Shown here in pieces: positions 52,378-64,000 of a stretch of 64,000 nucleotides of DNA. The notes beneath the pieces were generated by a model. It saw only the letters and a program-made list of their open reading frames with translations. It did no database searches and was not told where the DNA came from. Both the position numbers and the translations under genes were made by a program. Each line of letters opens with the position of its first letter. Positions within the stretch are counted from its first letter, which is position 1. The stretch is from Corbicula japonica. Taxonomy: Eukaryota; Mollusca; Bivalvia; Venerida; Cyrenidae. The stretch is from contig JAZAYU010000038.1 in the NCBI GenBank assembly GCA_038501625.1, forward strand, positions 1,798,001 through 1,862,000. The letters run 5' to 3'.

Positions 52378-52965
52378 GCTTATTATTGTGTCACCTGCAA
52401 AAACATGTGACACGTATGGATCATATTGTCCGGCGGCGGCGTCGTCGTCGGCGGCTGAGTTGTTCTGTAGCCCCATTGACTTAAAAGTGAAACTTAATGT
52501 TGTCCCTAAGTTTGTAAGTATTTGACCTATTAACTTAATAATTAATATACTATCTGCATGAATAAAGCCATCTCCGACCACAAAAAGGATCACTCTCTTT
52601 ATATTATTTTTTGTTATGCCCCTTTCAAATATCTTAAATATCGAACTTCATGTTGCTTTTAACATTGAAAGTCCTTGTCCTATTGACATAATATTTGAAA
52701 TATATTATCATTTGCATAAACAAAGCCATCTCTGGCAACAGGATCGATAACGCCTGTTTGAATATTGGGATTTGCCCCTTTAAAAAAGATTTTAATATGA
52801 AACATATTGTTGCCTATAAGTTTGAAAGTTATTGTTCTATTATCTTAATTGTTTGAATACATTTTGTTTGAACAAAAACAATCAGTGACAATACGAATGA
52901 TAACTCCTATTTCGTTATTGTAAGAGTTATGTTCCTTTCTAATGGCGTTAATATGGAACTTAATG
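52378..52965 (-). repeat. Dispersed repeat with GGC/GTC triplet tract and three about 170-bp tandem units
   Basis: It starts GTCACCTGCAAAAACATGTG and a CGGCGGCGGCGTCGTCGTCG tract, followed by three diverged units with CATGAATAAAGCCATCTC-type, TTGACCTATTAACTTAAT-type and CCCCTTTCAAA-type words. The minus-strand frame over it (Ala/Asp-rich in the middle) is a repeat by-product. Confidence 0.7.
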
Positions 52966-55900
52966 TATGTTCAACGAAAGTATTCTAATTCACATAGGGC
53001 TCTAATTCCCAATATTCAATCCCCATTCTATCATCTTGATTCCTAGACAACAATATTTTGGTGCGAAGATCTGCATTCCATTTATTCAAAAACAAACGGA
53101 GGTTAACTTACTGGTAAGAACATTACTGAAATCTAACCGAACAGACCAGACTTAAAACGCTAAATAGCAAATACGGTCACCGTGCAACAAATATACTTCC
53201 GCTGTTCCGGCTCAAGGCCACCTGTATCAAACAAGATATAGGCTCGAACAAAGAAGATTTAGATATGAAATTGCTTTCCTTTCCTTTTCTGACATGTAAT
53301 CCCTGCAAACAAGAGACCCTTGGATGAAGAGAAAAAGTTCTCATATATAAAAACGGACTATATGAACCACGGAGGAACAGTGCGTTATTTTTGGTGTACA
53401 TAATGCAACCTTTAAATGAAAATTCAAAGTGACAATCCTCTTCATTCGGCAAAACAAATAATATAGTAAAGTACACGAGGTAGTGCTGGTCAAGTACCAA
53501 CGCACGTGTTTGTTTTACAAGCTGGCAACAAGTTATGCATTTTACACGTTCCTTTTTCGTTACAAGATCTTAATTCTCGACTGCTAGTTCGAATTTATCT
53601 TCAACATAAAATTAAATAATGCATCCCAAACAAAGCTGAAAATGAACTGATTCAAATTTTTATATCTAAAGACTGCTAGCCTTCTGAAAATGTCGCAGTT
53701 TAACCATTTTACTTGGATACTATTTTGAGAAATGATGCAGATAAACACAAAAAGCATTATTAACCGTTTGAACGTTTGGTTAGAAAGCTTAAGTGAATAC
53801 CAATATCAGTTTAAACTTAAGAATACTTGGAATAATTGTGTTTCATGGAATTCATTATCTTTTACCTGGTCTGTGGACTAAAGCATGAACTTAAACTTGG
53901 ATGTCGGCAATTTAGAAACAAATCTCTTAAAACGTTGCAGTGAAATTGTCTGTCTTCTCATGCACGTATATGCAGGTCGACTTTGATTTACAGGTGAGCG
54001 GCGCGAACTGCAAAGTCCCGACTCAGCCACAATGTATCCCGACTTTGCCGATAATTTCATATCACTCAAATGGTATACTTCCAGGTTATACCCTTTACAT
54101 GATTGATAAACATGAAAAATGTTTTTATCTCAGGTTTTTGTTTGAATTATTGTTTCGTCAGCTTGTACGTTAAGCTCAATCACCTTTGTACTTAAACTAT
54201 TTGTTTTCCCATGTTAAAACGAAGCTTACATAGTTTTGTTATTCGTGAATAAATAGATCGTCTATTTCTGAAAGTTTCATGAACGTACCCATGAATGAAA
54301 TCTAAATTAAGCTTAAACGTGTAAAACGTTCCCCGCGAAACCCCTAACCATAATAACTCCAAATACACACACCATGTCACTGATCTTGTTCGGTCTTCAG
54401 TCAATGCTAACCCAGTAGCATTGTTTTTACAAGTTCAGTATTAATAGAATACACCACAAACATTTTTTATGTTAAAGACGATCGCTTAAAATAAACTATA
54501 GACTACAGCCCTTTGATGTAATGTTCAGGCTGAGAAGGAATTCCTGTGAACACATTTAAAACAGTGACATAATGCAATATTTCTGTCATGGAATTAATTA
54601 AAAACAAATAATTTTTCGTTTTAACAGTTTCAGAGAAAATCGTCTTAACAATATCAATAACAATCAATTTGATCAGCACAAAGCTCACCTGAAATTAATA
54701 AATGCATCAACAAACGAATACATTTCTTACCATCACTGACCTGGTTTGACCTGATTTGTGGACCAAACTAGAACTAAACTATATGAACGTTCGTAATTAA
54801 TAATGACTATGTAAATAAATGTCGCTTGTCAGCTAAATGTACTATGACCTGGGGGGGGGGGCATTAATGTTAGTACATATTCATTCAGTTTGACGATACT
54901 TAAACAAACGCATTATTTCTACACGTCCTGATCAAAATTAAAAAATAAGTATACAAAACACATGTATCTACATAAATATCTTTTCCGGTAAACGTCTTCT
55001 CTTTATATCAAGCAATCAAACATCAGCCTCCACATTATTCGTTTGCATGCGTCTTAGGAACAGGTGGCATTGTCTAAGTTATCCGTTCTGGACCGCGAGT
55101 CACTGTTAACCGGTGTTCAGGCTAAAGAGCTCAAGTTTGGTCGTAGTCTAGATCATCTAGACGTTCTGTCATTGATCAGTGTCAAACTGCTCTGACGAAC
55201 GTCTAGAGACGTCGCTAAAGATCAGTGTACACTAAGCTGCTTCCTGGTTGGTTAAAAAAAAGTTAGGGGAAACCCGTAAGAATCTATAGAAACATTAGCT
55301 GATTGGCCAATATAGCTAAAGAAAAAATAAAACTCCTTCTAAAAAATAGAAATTGTGTATTTCTGCAGCTGTTGGAACCAAAACTCATTATCCAAAACAT
55401 TTTGGATAAGAAAAAAATTACTTTTAAAATTATGCCTATAAACAGGTTAGCCACAAGTAAATTTAGTTAATAGGCAAGGGTGGTAGTCTTCAAAGTGAAA
55501 TTTGAGGTAGAAACCTACGGTCATGGTGGTATTTCATCTATGTTTTTATGTAGATGTATATTCAAACTTCATCGGAAGACCATGCCTGATATTGTCTACG
55601 AATAAATAAATCAAGGAGACTCCCAAGACTCTATATAGAACATATAGGGAAACGCAATAGTGTACGCTGACCTAAAAAGTCTGACCGACAGGTTTTGTAT
55701 GGTAAACAAATCCAAAATCAATCGCGATTTCTAATGAAATTAGGTAACAGTGCTTTAACAGTAATTCTTTCACACTGGGCCAAGTGAAAGTTAGGTGATA
55801 TGATATCGAGCTTCATAATCAGGCGTATGGTTTATAAAGCAAAGGACGTTAAATTACTAGTCTACCCCATTTTACATAAATGAATGCAAATATATGGTAC

Positions 55901-56095
55901 GCCGTTGCTGCCTCTTCGTGATAATGGTTTTAGACTGTTACGTTATTTGCTATGACATATAGTAATAATTATAAACAATATGGTTCATTGATCACTGATT
56001 CAAACAATGGAAACTAGAATTATCACTGAAAGTGATTAAATACCCCAACATGTGTGCTTGATAATTGAACTGGGAATGCTTCGAATCAATGGCAT
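52966..56095. other. Gene-poor stretch
   Basis: Only AT-rich DNA with short frames. Two similar pieces occur at about 53865-53905 and 54735-54785 (ACCTGGTCTGTGGACTAAAG and ACCTGATTTGTGGACCAAAC), perhaps decayed copies of one short element. A G10 homopolymer lies at 54850. A minus-strand frame at 53177-53500 is not supported by domain or splice signals. Confidence 0.4.
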
Positions 56096-57265
56096 AATGT
56101 GCCCCACTTTCAATCAAAGTGTCGTCTTCACAGTACCCACATATACAGCACGTTTCATCACAATATCTCATTCCTTCTAAAGTTATTGAGCAGAAATGGT
56201 TTGAGTATGTTAGTAACCTTTAGTGACCTTTACCTAACTTTTAAAAACTGTGTGCCAAAAATTATTTATATATGTGAAGCTTTCATGAGAAATCATCCAG
56301 AAACATTTTTTTCTATTTTTAGTAACAGTGAACAGTGACCTTGACCCCATCAGGCCCAATTTCAATACAAAGTTTCGTCTTCACAGACACTACCTATATA
56401 TCAATTTTCATCACAATATCTCATTCTGAACCAAAGTTATTGAGCAACAGTTTTTTCTATTTTTAGTAACAGTGACCTTGACCCCACAGGCCTTACTTTG
56501 AATCCCAAAAGTCATCTTCACAAAAACCACCAATACACCAAATTTCATTTAAGAATCTCATTCCAAGCTTTAGTTACTGAGTGGAAACAAAGTTTTGAAG
56601 TTTAAATAACAGTGACCTTGACCTTGAACCCACAGGCCCCAAAGTCAAACCTAACCTATATCTTGTTATGTTACATCTGCGACCCAAAAAATAATTAAAT
56701 CTATGAAGTATTTCATGAGTTATAGTCCAGAAACAAATTTTCTTTTTTAAGTTACAGTGACCTTGACATTGACCCCACAGGCCCCAAAGTCGAGCTCGAC
56801 CTGTATCTTCTGATATTACATCTATATACCAAAAAAGTATTTAATCTGTGAAGTGTTTCATGAGTTATCATCCAGAAACCATTTTTCTATTTTTAGTAAT
56901 ACTGACCTTGACATTGACCCCACCAGCCCCAAAGTCGAACTTGACCTGTATCTTGTGATGTTACATCTATTTACCAAACAAGGATTAAATCTGTGAAGTG
57001 TTTCATGAGTTATCATCCGGAAACCATTTTTCTATTTTTAGTAACAGTGACCTTGACACTGGCCCCACCAGCCCCAAAATCGAACTTGACCTGTATCTTA
57101 TAATGTTACACGTGTGTACCAAAAATTATTTAAATCTGTCAAGCCCTTCATGAGTTATCATCCGGAAACGAAGAATCCGACCGACCGACCGACAGACAGA
57201 CCGACAGACCGACCGACAAGCTCACTCCTATATACCCCCTCAAACTTCGTTTGTGGGGGTATAAC
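56096..57265 (+). repeat. Tandem array, unit about 150 bp, 7 units, ending in a (CCGA)n tract
   Basis: Landmarks per unit are TTTTTAGTAACAGTGACCTT, GACCCCACAGGCCCCAAAGT and CATGAGTTATCATCCGGAAA. The array ends in CCGACCGACCGACAGACAGA-type tetranucleotides, then ATACCCCCTCAAACTTCGTT and TGTGGGGGTATAAC, the hairpin-like end seen in molluscan dispersed elements. Confidence 0.85.
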
Positions 57266-58140
57266 AATAACACATGATAAAGTACAGATTACAATATACC
57301 AAGTTACATATCAATTGTGGATTGGACTTTCACTCCAACGCTCCTATCTCATCTACTCTTTGTAACACTCTGTAACTGTTAGCTGGTTACTCGGGTTACT
57401 AAAAGTAACAAAAACCAGTGCATAATAGAAGACAGTGATTATTAATAATAACTGCAGTTTAGAATATATGCCCCCATCTTGAATTCCATCACTAAAAGAA
57501 AACAAAACTCCAAATAAACAAATAAAATTCTCCAAAACAATTACAATAAACAATAAAAAGCAACTAACCATGAATGATCCAGTTTCCAAATTTACTGATT
57601 TATTACTAAGTAAAAATAAATGTCCAATGTGCAACATTACACAATGGCTGACCAAAACGTTCTGACAAAAATTGACCTCACGTGACCCTGAAGATAAAGG
57701 GAAATTAAACGCTCTACTAATAAGGTAATGAAAGGGAGATTACTTCAAAAATAGTAAAACTTAAGACAAACTGATTTATCTCATTTAAATGAATAAAATC
57801 TCAACTGGGCTACATTAAGAAAAGTTAGAACAGTAAAGAAAAATAGTTTGACCTAAAATCACTTAATTCTGTAGCCAAACACAAAAACAATTCAACATCA
57901 ATTTAAATACCTTCCTGAGTAATGAGTTTCTAACAACAATATCTAAGACCATCTTGTCTAAAAACAAGTTTTAATTCTGCTTTGGAATGATTTGAAAATA
58001 TATATCAACACTATCACCAATTTCCCTGTGCTCTCAAACAAGAATTTTCAGTAATTAAATTTTTTATAAAAAAGGAGTTATAGAAACTAAAAAGAATTAT
58101 GCATATCAGTAAAAGAATAAATGTAACCACATTCTGAAAA
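57266..58140. other. AT-rich, no gene supported
   Basis: A minus-strand hydrophobic frame at 57353-57655 (100 codons) has no start context or family and is likely chance or repeat-derived. Confidence 0.4.
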
Positions 58141-58144
58141 CACA

Positions 58145-58252
58145 ACCTATGCCCAAGGTTATAAAACTGAGCATGGAAACCAGTCTCAAATCTCAAGCAT
58201 CTGATTGGCTGAAATGGCGACTGGTTTCCATGCTCAGCTTTATAACCTTCAA
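58145..58252. repeat. Family 2 palindrome with a deleted centre
   Basis: CCCAAGGTTATAAAACTGAG through GGCTGAAATGGCGACTGG is the complete left arm; the right arm keeps only TTTCCATGCTCAGCTTTATA and ACCTT. Confidence 0.8.
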
Positions 58253-58580
58253 CCTAGAGTACAACGAAGAGAGGAGAATGAGCATGACTTTAAAATTAGA
58301 TACCACACTGAATCTACGAAAGTAAGAACCCGAGAGGTTACGGCCTTGTTAATGGCAGTGTTAAAACATTATACTACTTGGCATTTAAACCAGGTTCTAA
58401 GACGCACCAACCTCACATTTGCCCCAACAGTGTCTCATACGAACACACAAGTAATAGTTGTCTGACTTAAGTAATCAATGTAACAACTTAATAAATTAGC
58501 ACTCCTAAAACGCCTACATCCAGTAAAAAAAACAAACGTTTACCAGTTTTAGACACCGATTTGAATATCCCAAAAATATA

Positions 58581-58657
58581 AAGACCGAATCTGAAAATGA
58601 GTCTGTTGAGTTCATTGATTCAAAGAACTCAACAGACTCATTTTCAGATTCGGTCTT
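58581..58657. repeat. Perfect 33-bp hairpin with an 11-base loop
   Basis: AAGACCGAATCTGAAAATGA begins an arm (58581-58613) that is repeated exactly inverted at 58625-58657. The loop is ATTGATTCAAA. There is no coding context. Confidence 0.92.
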
Positions 58658-58734
58658 CTCCTAGAAATAAATTAAACTGAATTAATTAATGATGATTGGT
58701 GGTTAAATTAACTGGGACTAACGGAAAACGACAA

Positions 58735-60925
58735 AAATATTATTTAAAAAATAACATCTTATCATAAGACGGCTGTAAACTTGGTAAATTAAATATACAG
58801 TTTGTGATTTCATGTCAAATATATTTCTTTTTCGTGGGCGGATTAACTTTGGTATTAGAAATGATGGAAATTCAAGGCATTTTTTACAAATATCCAGCAA
58901 CTTTCGTTGGCTTGTCATGAACTAAAAGCCAACAATCACCAGTCCTTATACGAGGTTACACTCTCTATCTTGAATTTAAATCATATCAGCCCAAAGTAGT
59001 GTCCAACACAATTTTTTTTCAAATATCCGAGTCTAATTTCAAATATTCTGCGCCTCTTATCTATTAAAACTACACGTCAGGACCACCTTTTCATTTGGTG
59101 TCTGTTATGTACTGAATATTCATAAGGTTGTGAAGTCATAAAGGGTGCGTGACATGTTGACATTTTAACCCCAGGTGCGACCTCGACCGTTGATTAACAG
59201 CCATGAATATTTGTCGTGTCACATCGCCTAAGTGTGAAGTTTGGTAGAAATCCTTGCTAAGATGTGCATGGCGAAAATGTATTCGGTATCGATTGGGACA
59301 CACGGAAAAGGCTGCCGCTATTCATACCAGACTATCCCGGATTGGGGAAGGGGGTCAAAACGAGTGATTCAATTTTATATACTGATTCTCGCCAGAGGGG
59401 TCAATACATTCTGTAGTTAAAGAACCAGACAAGCATTTAAATCTTAAAATACAAATAAATGTAAATTAGTTTAAACTGATATAAAACATCAACAAGATCA
59501 CACGATAAAATGGCTTTTATTTTCATTTTATCTTTTACCTAGCAATAACAATTTCACTAATGTATACAAAAAGTAATAGTGTTGTTTTTTTTTCAATGAA
59601 GTAGGCACAATATGTACAAGAACAGTTACCGTTAATAGAAAGTTGCCCATAAATATTTATTGACAATCAAACCTTTCTTTAAAAACTTATCTTAATTCCT
59701 GCAACTAAAATTTAAAGTTGAATATTTGACAGAAACGATAAAATTATCCGAAAAGTGCGTCAAGTCAACACGTAAACCTGTTTAAATGCTGTAAGCCGTA
59801 CTTCTTGTAACATGGCGTTTACTAAGAAATTGAGAGGTTTCGAATTTTAGTTGCAGATTTGCAAGATTCATCAATCCCCGACATCTCAAAACAAAATTTT
59901 ATGTTTGAGATACAAATATCTTACTTTTTTTCTTACGTCATCAATAATACGATGTCTTAAAGAAATTTTCAGCTTTACATTTGCAAAACTAAATTGACTA
60001 TGATGAATTTTCTAAAACAATCTAGGGATCCTTCTGCGTTTGTGGTCGAAGGTGCTAAAACTGAGATTTCTTACGCATAAAAATAAAATAAATAAACAAA
60101 CAACAAAATCATCAAATATCTCAAATAACTGGTTATCAATAATTGTAAAACATCTAAAAATTGTCAAATATTTCACTTTATGAGCTAACGTATGTACAAT
60201 ATAGCATACAGCGTATTCAGTGTCGCATGTTTAAGGTTCCGCAAAGATTGCAAATGGCGAAAAGTGGCTAAATTTTCAAAATAGAATTTTGGGGGAAATA
60301 CTTATTGCCACCTCGATTTTATTAAATAAATGTATTAGCTATGGATGTAGTAAATGTTTGCAAGCTGAATTTAGTCTAATTCATGTTCTAATTACTAAGC
60401 ACATACTAAAACAAAGAAAAAACCGTTTGCATGAGAACTCTGAAATTCATGAACAATATACCAAAGCAACTCGTACCTGAAATAAGTATATGCTGGTCTA
60501 CAATGTTTAGTGCCAATTCATCAAAATGATGTTAGGGTTTTCAAGAAATTCAAGGAAATCTTACTTCCTGGTTCAAAGTGAAAGTACTTTCACTTTTCGC
60601 CATTTGCAATCTTTGCGGAACCTTAAGCCTAAATTAGCTTAAAAAGGCCCAACCCATATTTAACCTCTTTGCCAAAAAATACATTTTCGTTTGACTTAAA
60701 TTTACTTAAAATTGGTCAAAAGTCATTGTTAACAGGAAATGATATTGCCAACAACAATCATAATAATTATGTGCTGTCCTCAACTGGCACTGATTATAGG
60801 AGTTAGACCTAAAACTAGTCTCTCCTGTATAAACTACAGTAAACATGACATGTTTCAAAAGGCTGGCAATCATAGCCGGTACCATTTGCCAAGAGCTAAA
60901 CTGATACTACTCAAAGTTTGATAAG
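58735..60925 (+). repeat. Segmental duplication, copy B
   Basis: The partner of 35290-39900, in the same orientation and block order. It lacks the LINE, the Harbinger-like MITE and the SINE-bearing insertion of copy A, and has its own 388-bp MITE at 60235-60622. It keeps the short frame ATGGCGTTTACTAAGAAATT shared with copy A. Confidence 0.75.
60235..60622. mobile_element. 388-bp TTAA-flanked MITE with perfect 32-bp terminal repeats
   Basis: GGTTCCGCAAAGATTGCAAA continuing to GAAAAGTG is repeated perfectly inverted at the right end. TTAA flanks both sides (60231-60234, 60623-60626). Copy A has the uninterrupted site (CATGTTTAAGGCTAAATT at about 39360), confirming the ends. TTAA suggests piggyBac-type cutting, although a 3-bp TAA or TTA duplication of Harbinger type is also compatible. 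The minus-strand copy at 49520-50265 is a relative. Confidence 0.85.
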
Positions 60926-61307
60926 CATCAAGTTAACCAAACATCACTGTGAAGTCCATTGTATATGGAATAACATTGGAAATCGTTAACTTGTGCATTG
61001 AGGTCCTACGTGTACATATAACAATGAACGACAGTCGTGCAAACGAGGTGAAACAGTATTTGAACAGTATTTTATTTACGTTGCATACATGTCCCGATAT
61101 TTGTAGATTCTCAATATTTATTTTCACTTGAAAGACTAAATGTTTATGACTAGTAGATAAATACCAAATTGAAATGTCAAGAGACTTTTCGTTGATACAT
61201 GTACTTGTTTTTGTTTTTGCAAACATTGATTTTTTTACATCCCCAATATCCAATTCAAAATCAAAATAAACCCCCAGGCACATTAAAATTGTTAAAACAT
61301 TTGTCTA

Positions 61308-61468
61308 CAGTCAAACCTGTCTTTAGCAGCCACCCAAGGGCTGCTGAAGACAGGTAGCTGTTAAAGACAGTAAACAAAGAACAAAACGTCAGTTTAGGTC
61401 CTATTCAAACTGGCTGTTTAAGACGGGTGGTTGCAATTCTCAGGTGGCTGCTAAGGCAGGTTTCACTG
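61308..61468. mobile_element. Mariner-like MITE, 161 bp
   Basis: CAGTCAAACCTGTCTTTAGC and, read from the right, CAGTGAAACCTGCCTTAGCA begin inverted arms through AGCCACC. TA lies at 61306-61307 and 61469-61470. Confidence 0.8.
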
Positions 61469-61470
61469 TA

Positions 61471-62455
61471 TATTGTTTTATCAGTCATTAATTGGGTGAA
61501 TAAAACAAATAAAAAAATTAAAACTAATTCATGTAGCTGGCATACACCATAAGATATGTACAAATATATTATTGGTGCACTTCGAACTTTGAGTAGTATA
61601 TTGCTTTTAAAGCTTAGTGTTCAGCAAGAACATTATACATTTTATAGGGTTTATATTAATAAACAGAGATCTGGCATTTTGAAGCCGGTGGATTCTTTTT
61701 TAATTCTGCGTGAACTCTGCGTGAACTCCAAAACAGTTTTTTTTTTACATATGCAATCTTATAATCATCTTCATATATAACATATAGACATAAACCAGTG
61801 TGTTGCAAAAGCGTGAAAGTTACTAAACATGTTCCTTTTGTGTCATACTGATCACCAAATCCTATTCAAAAGCAAAAAAATAGGATTATTTAGTGTCAGT
61901 CATTGTCTGACTAGCCCACATAGGACCGTTTAGCAAATTCTTTACGAGTCCATAACGATCCTGATGGCGCGAACTAAAAGAAGGGTTTCACCCATTGCAT
62001 ACAAAGGTCTGAAAATGAATTTAAAAGTATATACAATCCAATTACAAATAAATAAACAACCATTTTTACGGCCCAACATTAACATTATTTTCCACAAATA
62101 GACTTTAGAGGTGTTAGCTGCATTACCAGCTGTACGGGCCTTATTTTCAGTTTAATTGTAACATAAATTGACACTATATACACAATTATAGCGATAATGG
62201 TTGCATGCATTTACAAAGAGCATGATTAACATGCTCCTAATTATTTGTTTTCACAATCATAAAAAAATATTTATTGTCGGGATGAAAACGGGATCTGTTC
62301 CTAGGTAAGATTATGATTATGCTCATCGATAAGATTTAATGATTAAAATTTTGTCTTTGAGCATGTGACTAATCCGTATTGTCGGAGTATTCAAAGTGTT
62401 GAGAAACCTAAGGTTACTGATAAAACTTATAACAATTCAATGTTTCATTTCTGTG
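61471..62455. other. Region downstream of the NLR-like gene
   Basis: No coding region supported. A possible ATTAAA polyadenylation signal for the minus-strand gene lies near 62338. Confidence 0.4.
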
Positions 62456-62459
62456 ATTT

Positions 62460-63998
62460 CTACTTAACACTTTTTACAGTAAGGTTAACACATTCACCAT
62501 TAATTTTTATTTCGCCGATAAACTGGAGATTGGAACAGGTCCTTATTTCATCAATAACTACCTCGCATAATCTTTTATTTTTAATCCCGAGATCTGTGCA
62601 AAAACAAGTACGCAATTCTACAATAACAGGCTGCGGCGGGTTGCTAACACTTAAAAATAGTTCCTTCCAATGAGACGCATCCATCCATATATTATGAAGA
62701 ATAAGATTTTCGAGGTTTTTCATTTCTGTAGAGAGACATAACTTAGTATCATGTATATCATTTAACTTAAGTTGTTTCAACTGCTGCAGTGACTCTATAT
62801 ATTGATTAGAGAATTCCGGCTCTAAATAAGACAACTCCAATGAAGACAAAACTGGTGCTCCAGGTAACTCGGCTAATAATGACCATTCGGCTAGGTTGGA
62901 GGGAATATTATGGTTCAAGTATATTGTACACTGCTCTAGGGATTCAGTGTTCAATTGAATATCTTCTAAATCCAATTTTCTAAGATAGAGCACCTGCACA
63001 AGCTTCATCTCTGACAGGTCAAGGTAATTCACGGGTATATTGTTAAGATGTACATATCGCAATACATTTGACCCTTGGAATCTTAATTTCACCTTCTGCT
63101 CGCATGTTATATCTTCCAAGGTGACACGCCTGAGCATTGTGCAACTGCCTATAAAACTAAACAGGTCTACCGCATTATTTGGAGCTATATTATCAATCCC
63201 CTGTAAACATAACTCTTGTAGATTTGATAGAATGGAAATCGCTGAAACTGTTATTCCTGTTATGCTGCGTTCCTCCAACTTCGGCCGAGGAATAACCAAA
63301 AACTGCAATGTAATTGGCAGTATTTTGTCAATAAATGAAATATCGCCATCACACTCCACTATCAATGTCTTCAGGAACTGAAACATGCATGTATCAAGAT
63401 CCTCGAAAAACAACCGGATCGAGTCTTCCTCCAAGTACCAAACACATAGTGATTTCAAGTTCGCTAAATTACATTTTGCTACTTCTTTAATGGTTGATAG
63501 ATTTGCTTCAGTCAGTCCTCCGACAAGAAGAATATCCTGAAGATATATAGCACAATTGGTGTTTCCATTGTTCAAACTTTCTTTAAAGCAATTGATTTGC
63601 ATCATTTGATAGGACAACAAGGTGTTTCTGCTTTCATTCCTATCTTGTAAACAAGTTCGAAAGGCTTGTGTAATCAAATCCTTATCCACGACCTTTTCAA
63701 GTTTACGACTGACAATGGCATATATTTCTGGTGCCATTCCACTCAAGAAAACGAACACATCCGCCATTTCTAGGATGTCGGGTAAAGTGGAACATGCTCT
63801 CTCTAATAGTGGCTCAAATTCTTCAGCATTCCATGCGCACGACATGTAAAGTGCACACAAATATTCTTGAATGGATTTGTGAGAAAATGAAACTTTCAAC
63901 CGAATGTCTGAAACAAGTCCCTTGTCTTTATGTTGAGATAATAATCCAAATTTTAAACAAAGGTCTACTTCAGAATTGTTCAAGAACTTTAAAACATC
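62460..63998 (-). CDS. NACHT-LRR (NLR-like) protein, C-terminal part; 5' end off window
   Basis: The minus-strand frame is open from the right edge to TAA at 62460-62462 (about 512 codons seen). The start of the visible part holds FSHKSIQEYLCALYMS, the F-H-x(3)-QE-[FY]-L-A-A-like signature of the helical domain after the NACHT NTPase in NLR and related STAND proteins. After it come about 90 helical residues, then a long run of irregular leucine-rich repeats (LSNLQELCLQGI, LKQLKLNDIHDTKLCLST, NLENLILHNIWM). The NACHT motifs and any N-terminal effector domain lie outside the window. It probably senses infection or stress; this is inferred from the family. The visible part has no frame breaks. 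Confidence 0.75.
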   Translation of the reverse strand, partial: DVLKFLNNSEVDLCLKFGLLSQHKDKGLVSDIRLKVSFSHKSIQEYLCALYMSCAWNAEEFEPLLERACSTLPDILEMADVFVFLSGMAPEIYAIVSRKLEKVVDKDLITQAFRTCLQDRNESRNTLLSYQMMQINCFKESLNNGNTNCAIYLQDILLVGGLTEANLSTIKEVAKCNLANLKSLCVWYLEEDSIRLFFEDLDTCMFQFLKTLIVECDGDISFIDKILPITLQFLVIPRPKLEERSITGITVSAISILSNLQELCLQGIDNIAPNNAVDLFSFIGSCTMLRRVTLEDITCEQKVKLRFQGSNVLRYVHLNNIPVNYLDLSEMKLVQVLYLRKLDLEDIQLNTESLEQCTIYLNHNIPSNLAEWSLLAELPGAPVLSSLELSYLEPEFSNQYIESLQQLKQLKLNDIHDTKLCLSTEMKNLENLILHNIWMDASHWKELFLSVSNPPQPVIVELRTCFCTDLGIKNKRLCEVVIDEIRTCSNLQFIGEIKINGECVNLTVKSVK

Positions 63999-64000
63999 TT

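Noticed and set aside
52342..52593. Ala/Asp-rich minus-strand frame
   Set aside because: It crosses a GGC/GTC triplet tract inside a dispersed tandem repeat.
53177..53500. 107-codon minus-strand frame
   Set aside because: No domain, no acceptor or donor that would place it in a transcript, and no similarity to neighbours.

Overview
This is nuclear DNA of an animal. It has AT-rich intergenic space, genes split by GT-AG introns, tRNA-derived SINEs, a 5'-truncated LINE, many short inverted-repeat DNA transposons (MITEs) and arrays of tandem repeats of about 150-170 bp. A bivalve mollusc, possibly a venerid-type clam, fits best. This is an inference from the IRG-type immune GTPase, the NACHT-LRR gene and the repeat style; the sequence does not name the species.

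Layout. (1) 82-4220, minus strand: an unrecognised gene rebuilt here as four phase-consistent exons (183 aa), with tandem duplications, a TA-flanked element and two SINE heads in its long first intron. (2) 6561-8787, plus strand: a two-exon, seven-helix receptor of divergent GPCR type. (3) 8.9-17.0 kb: gene-poor DNA with MITEs, SINE relics and a complete 2,020-bp non-autonomous element (13192-15211) with terminal inverted repeats and a target duplication. (4) 17055-33945, plus strand: the main gene, a CCDC62 orthologue of 13 coding exons (1,136 aa), about 450 residues longer than the vertebrate protein. Its introns carry at least ten copies of one MITE family, several long palindromes, a 17-bp minisatellite and two tandem-repeat arrays.

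(5) 34.7-41.0 kb and 58.7-60.9 kb are diverged direct copies of one segment. Each copy took different insertions, so each shows the other's empty sites (a 220-bp Harbinger-like MITE and a 388-bp TTAA-flanked MITE). Copy A also holds a truncated LINE. (6) 41411-51098, minus strand: an immunity-related GTPase (IRG) body with a one-base homopolymer frameshift, one in-phase upstream exon, and further upstream two exons whose frame is kept but broken by three stop codons and a MITE insertion. I read these as one decaying IRG locus, but the linking is inference. (7) 52-62 kb: tandem arrays, hairpins and MITEs without a convincing gene. (8) 62460 to the right edge, minus strand: the C-terminal part of a NACHT-LRR (NLR-like) protein that starts outside the window.

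The genes do not form a pathway. CCDC62 is a germline coiled-coil protein in vertebrates. The IRG and NLR genes suggest an innate-immune neighbourhood in the right third. The most notable signals are inside CCDC62: a repeated block pairing CDK phosphorylation motifs with cyclin-docking motifs, a splice donor amplified in a 21-bp in-frame minisatellite, and a uORF whose stop overlaps the main start codon.
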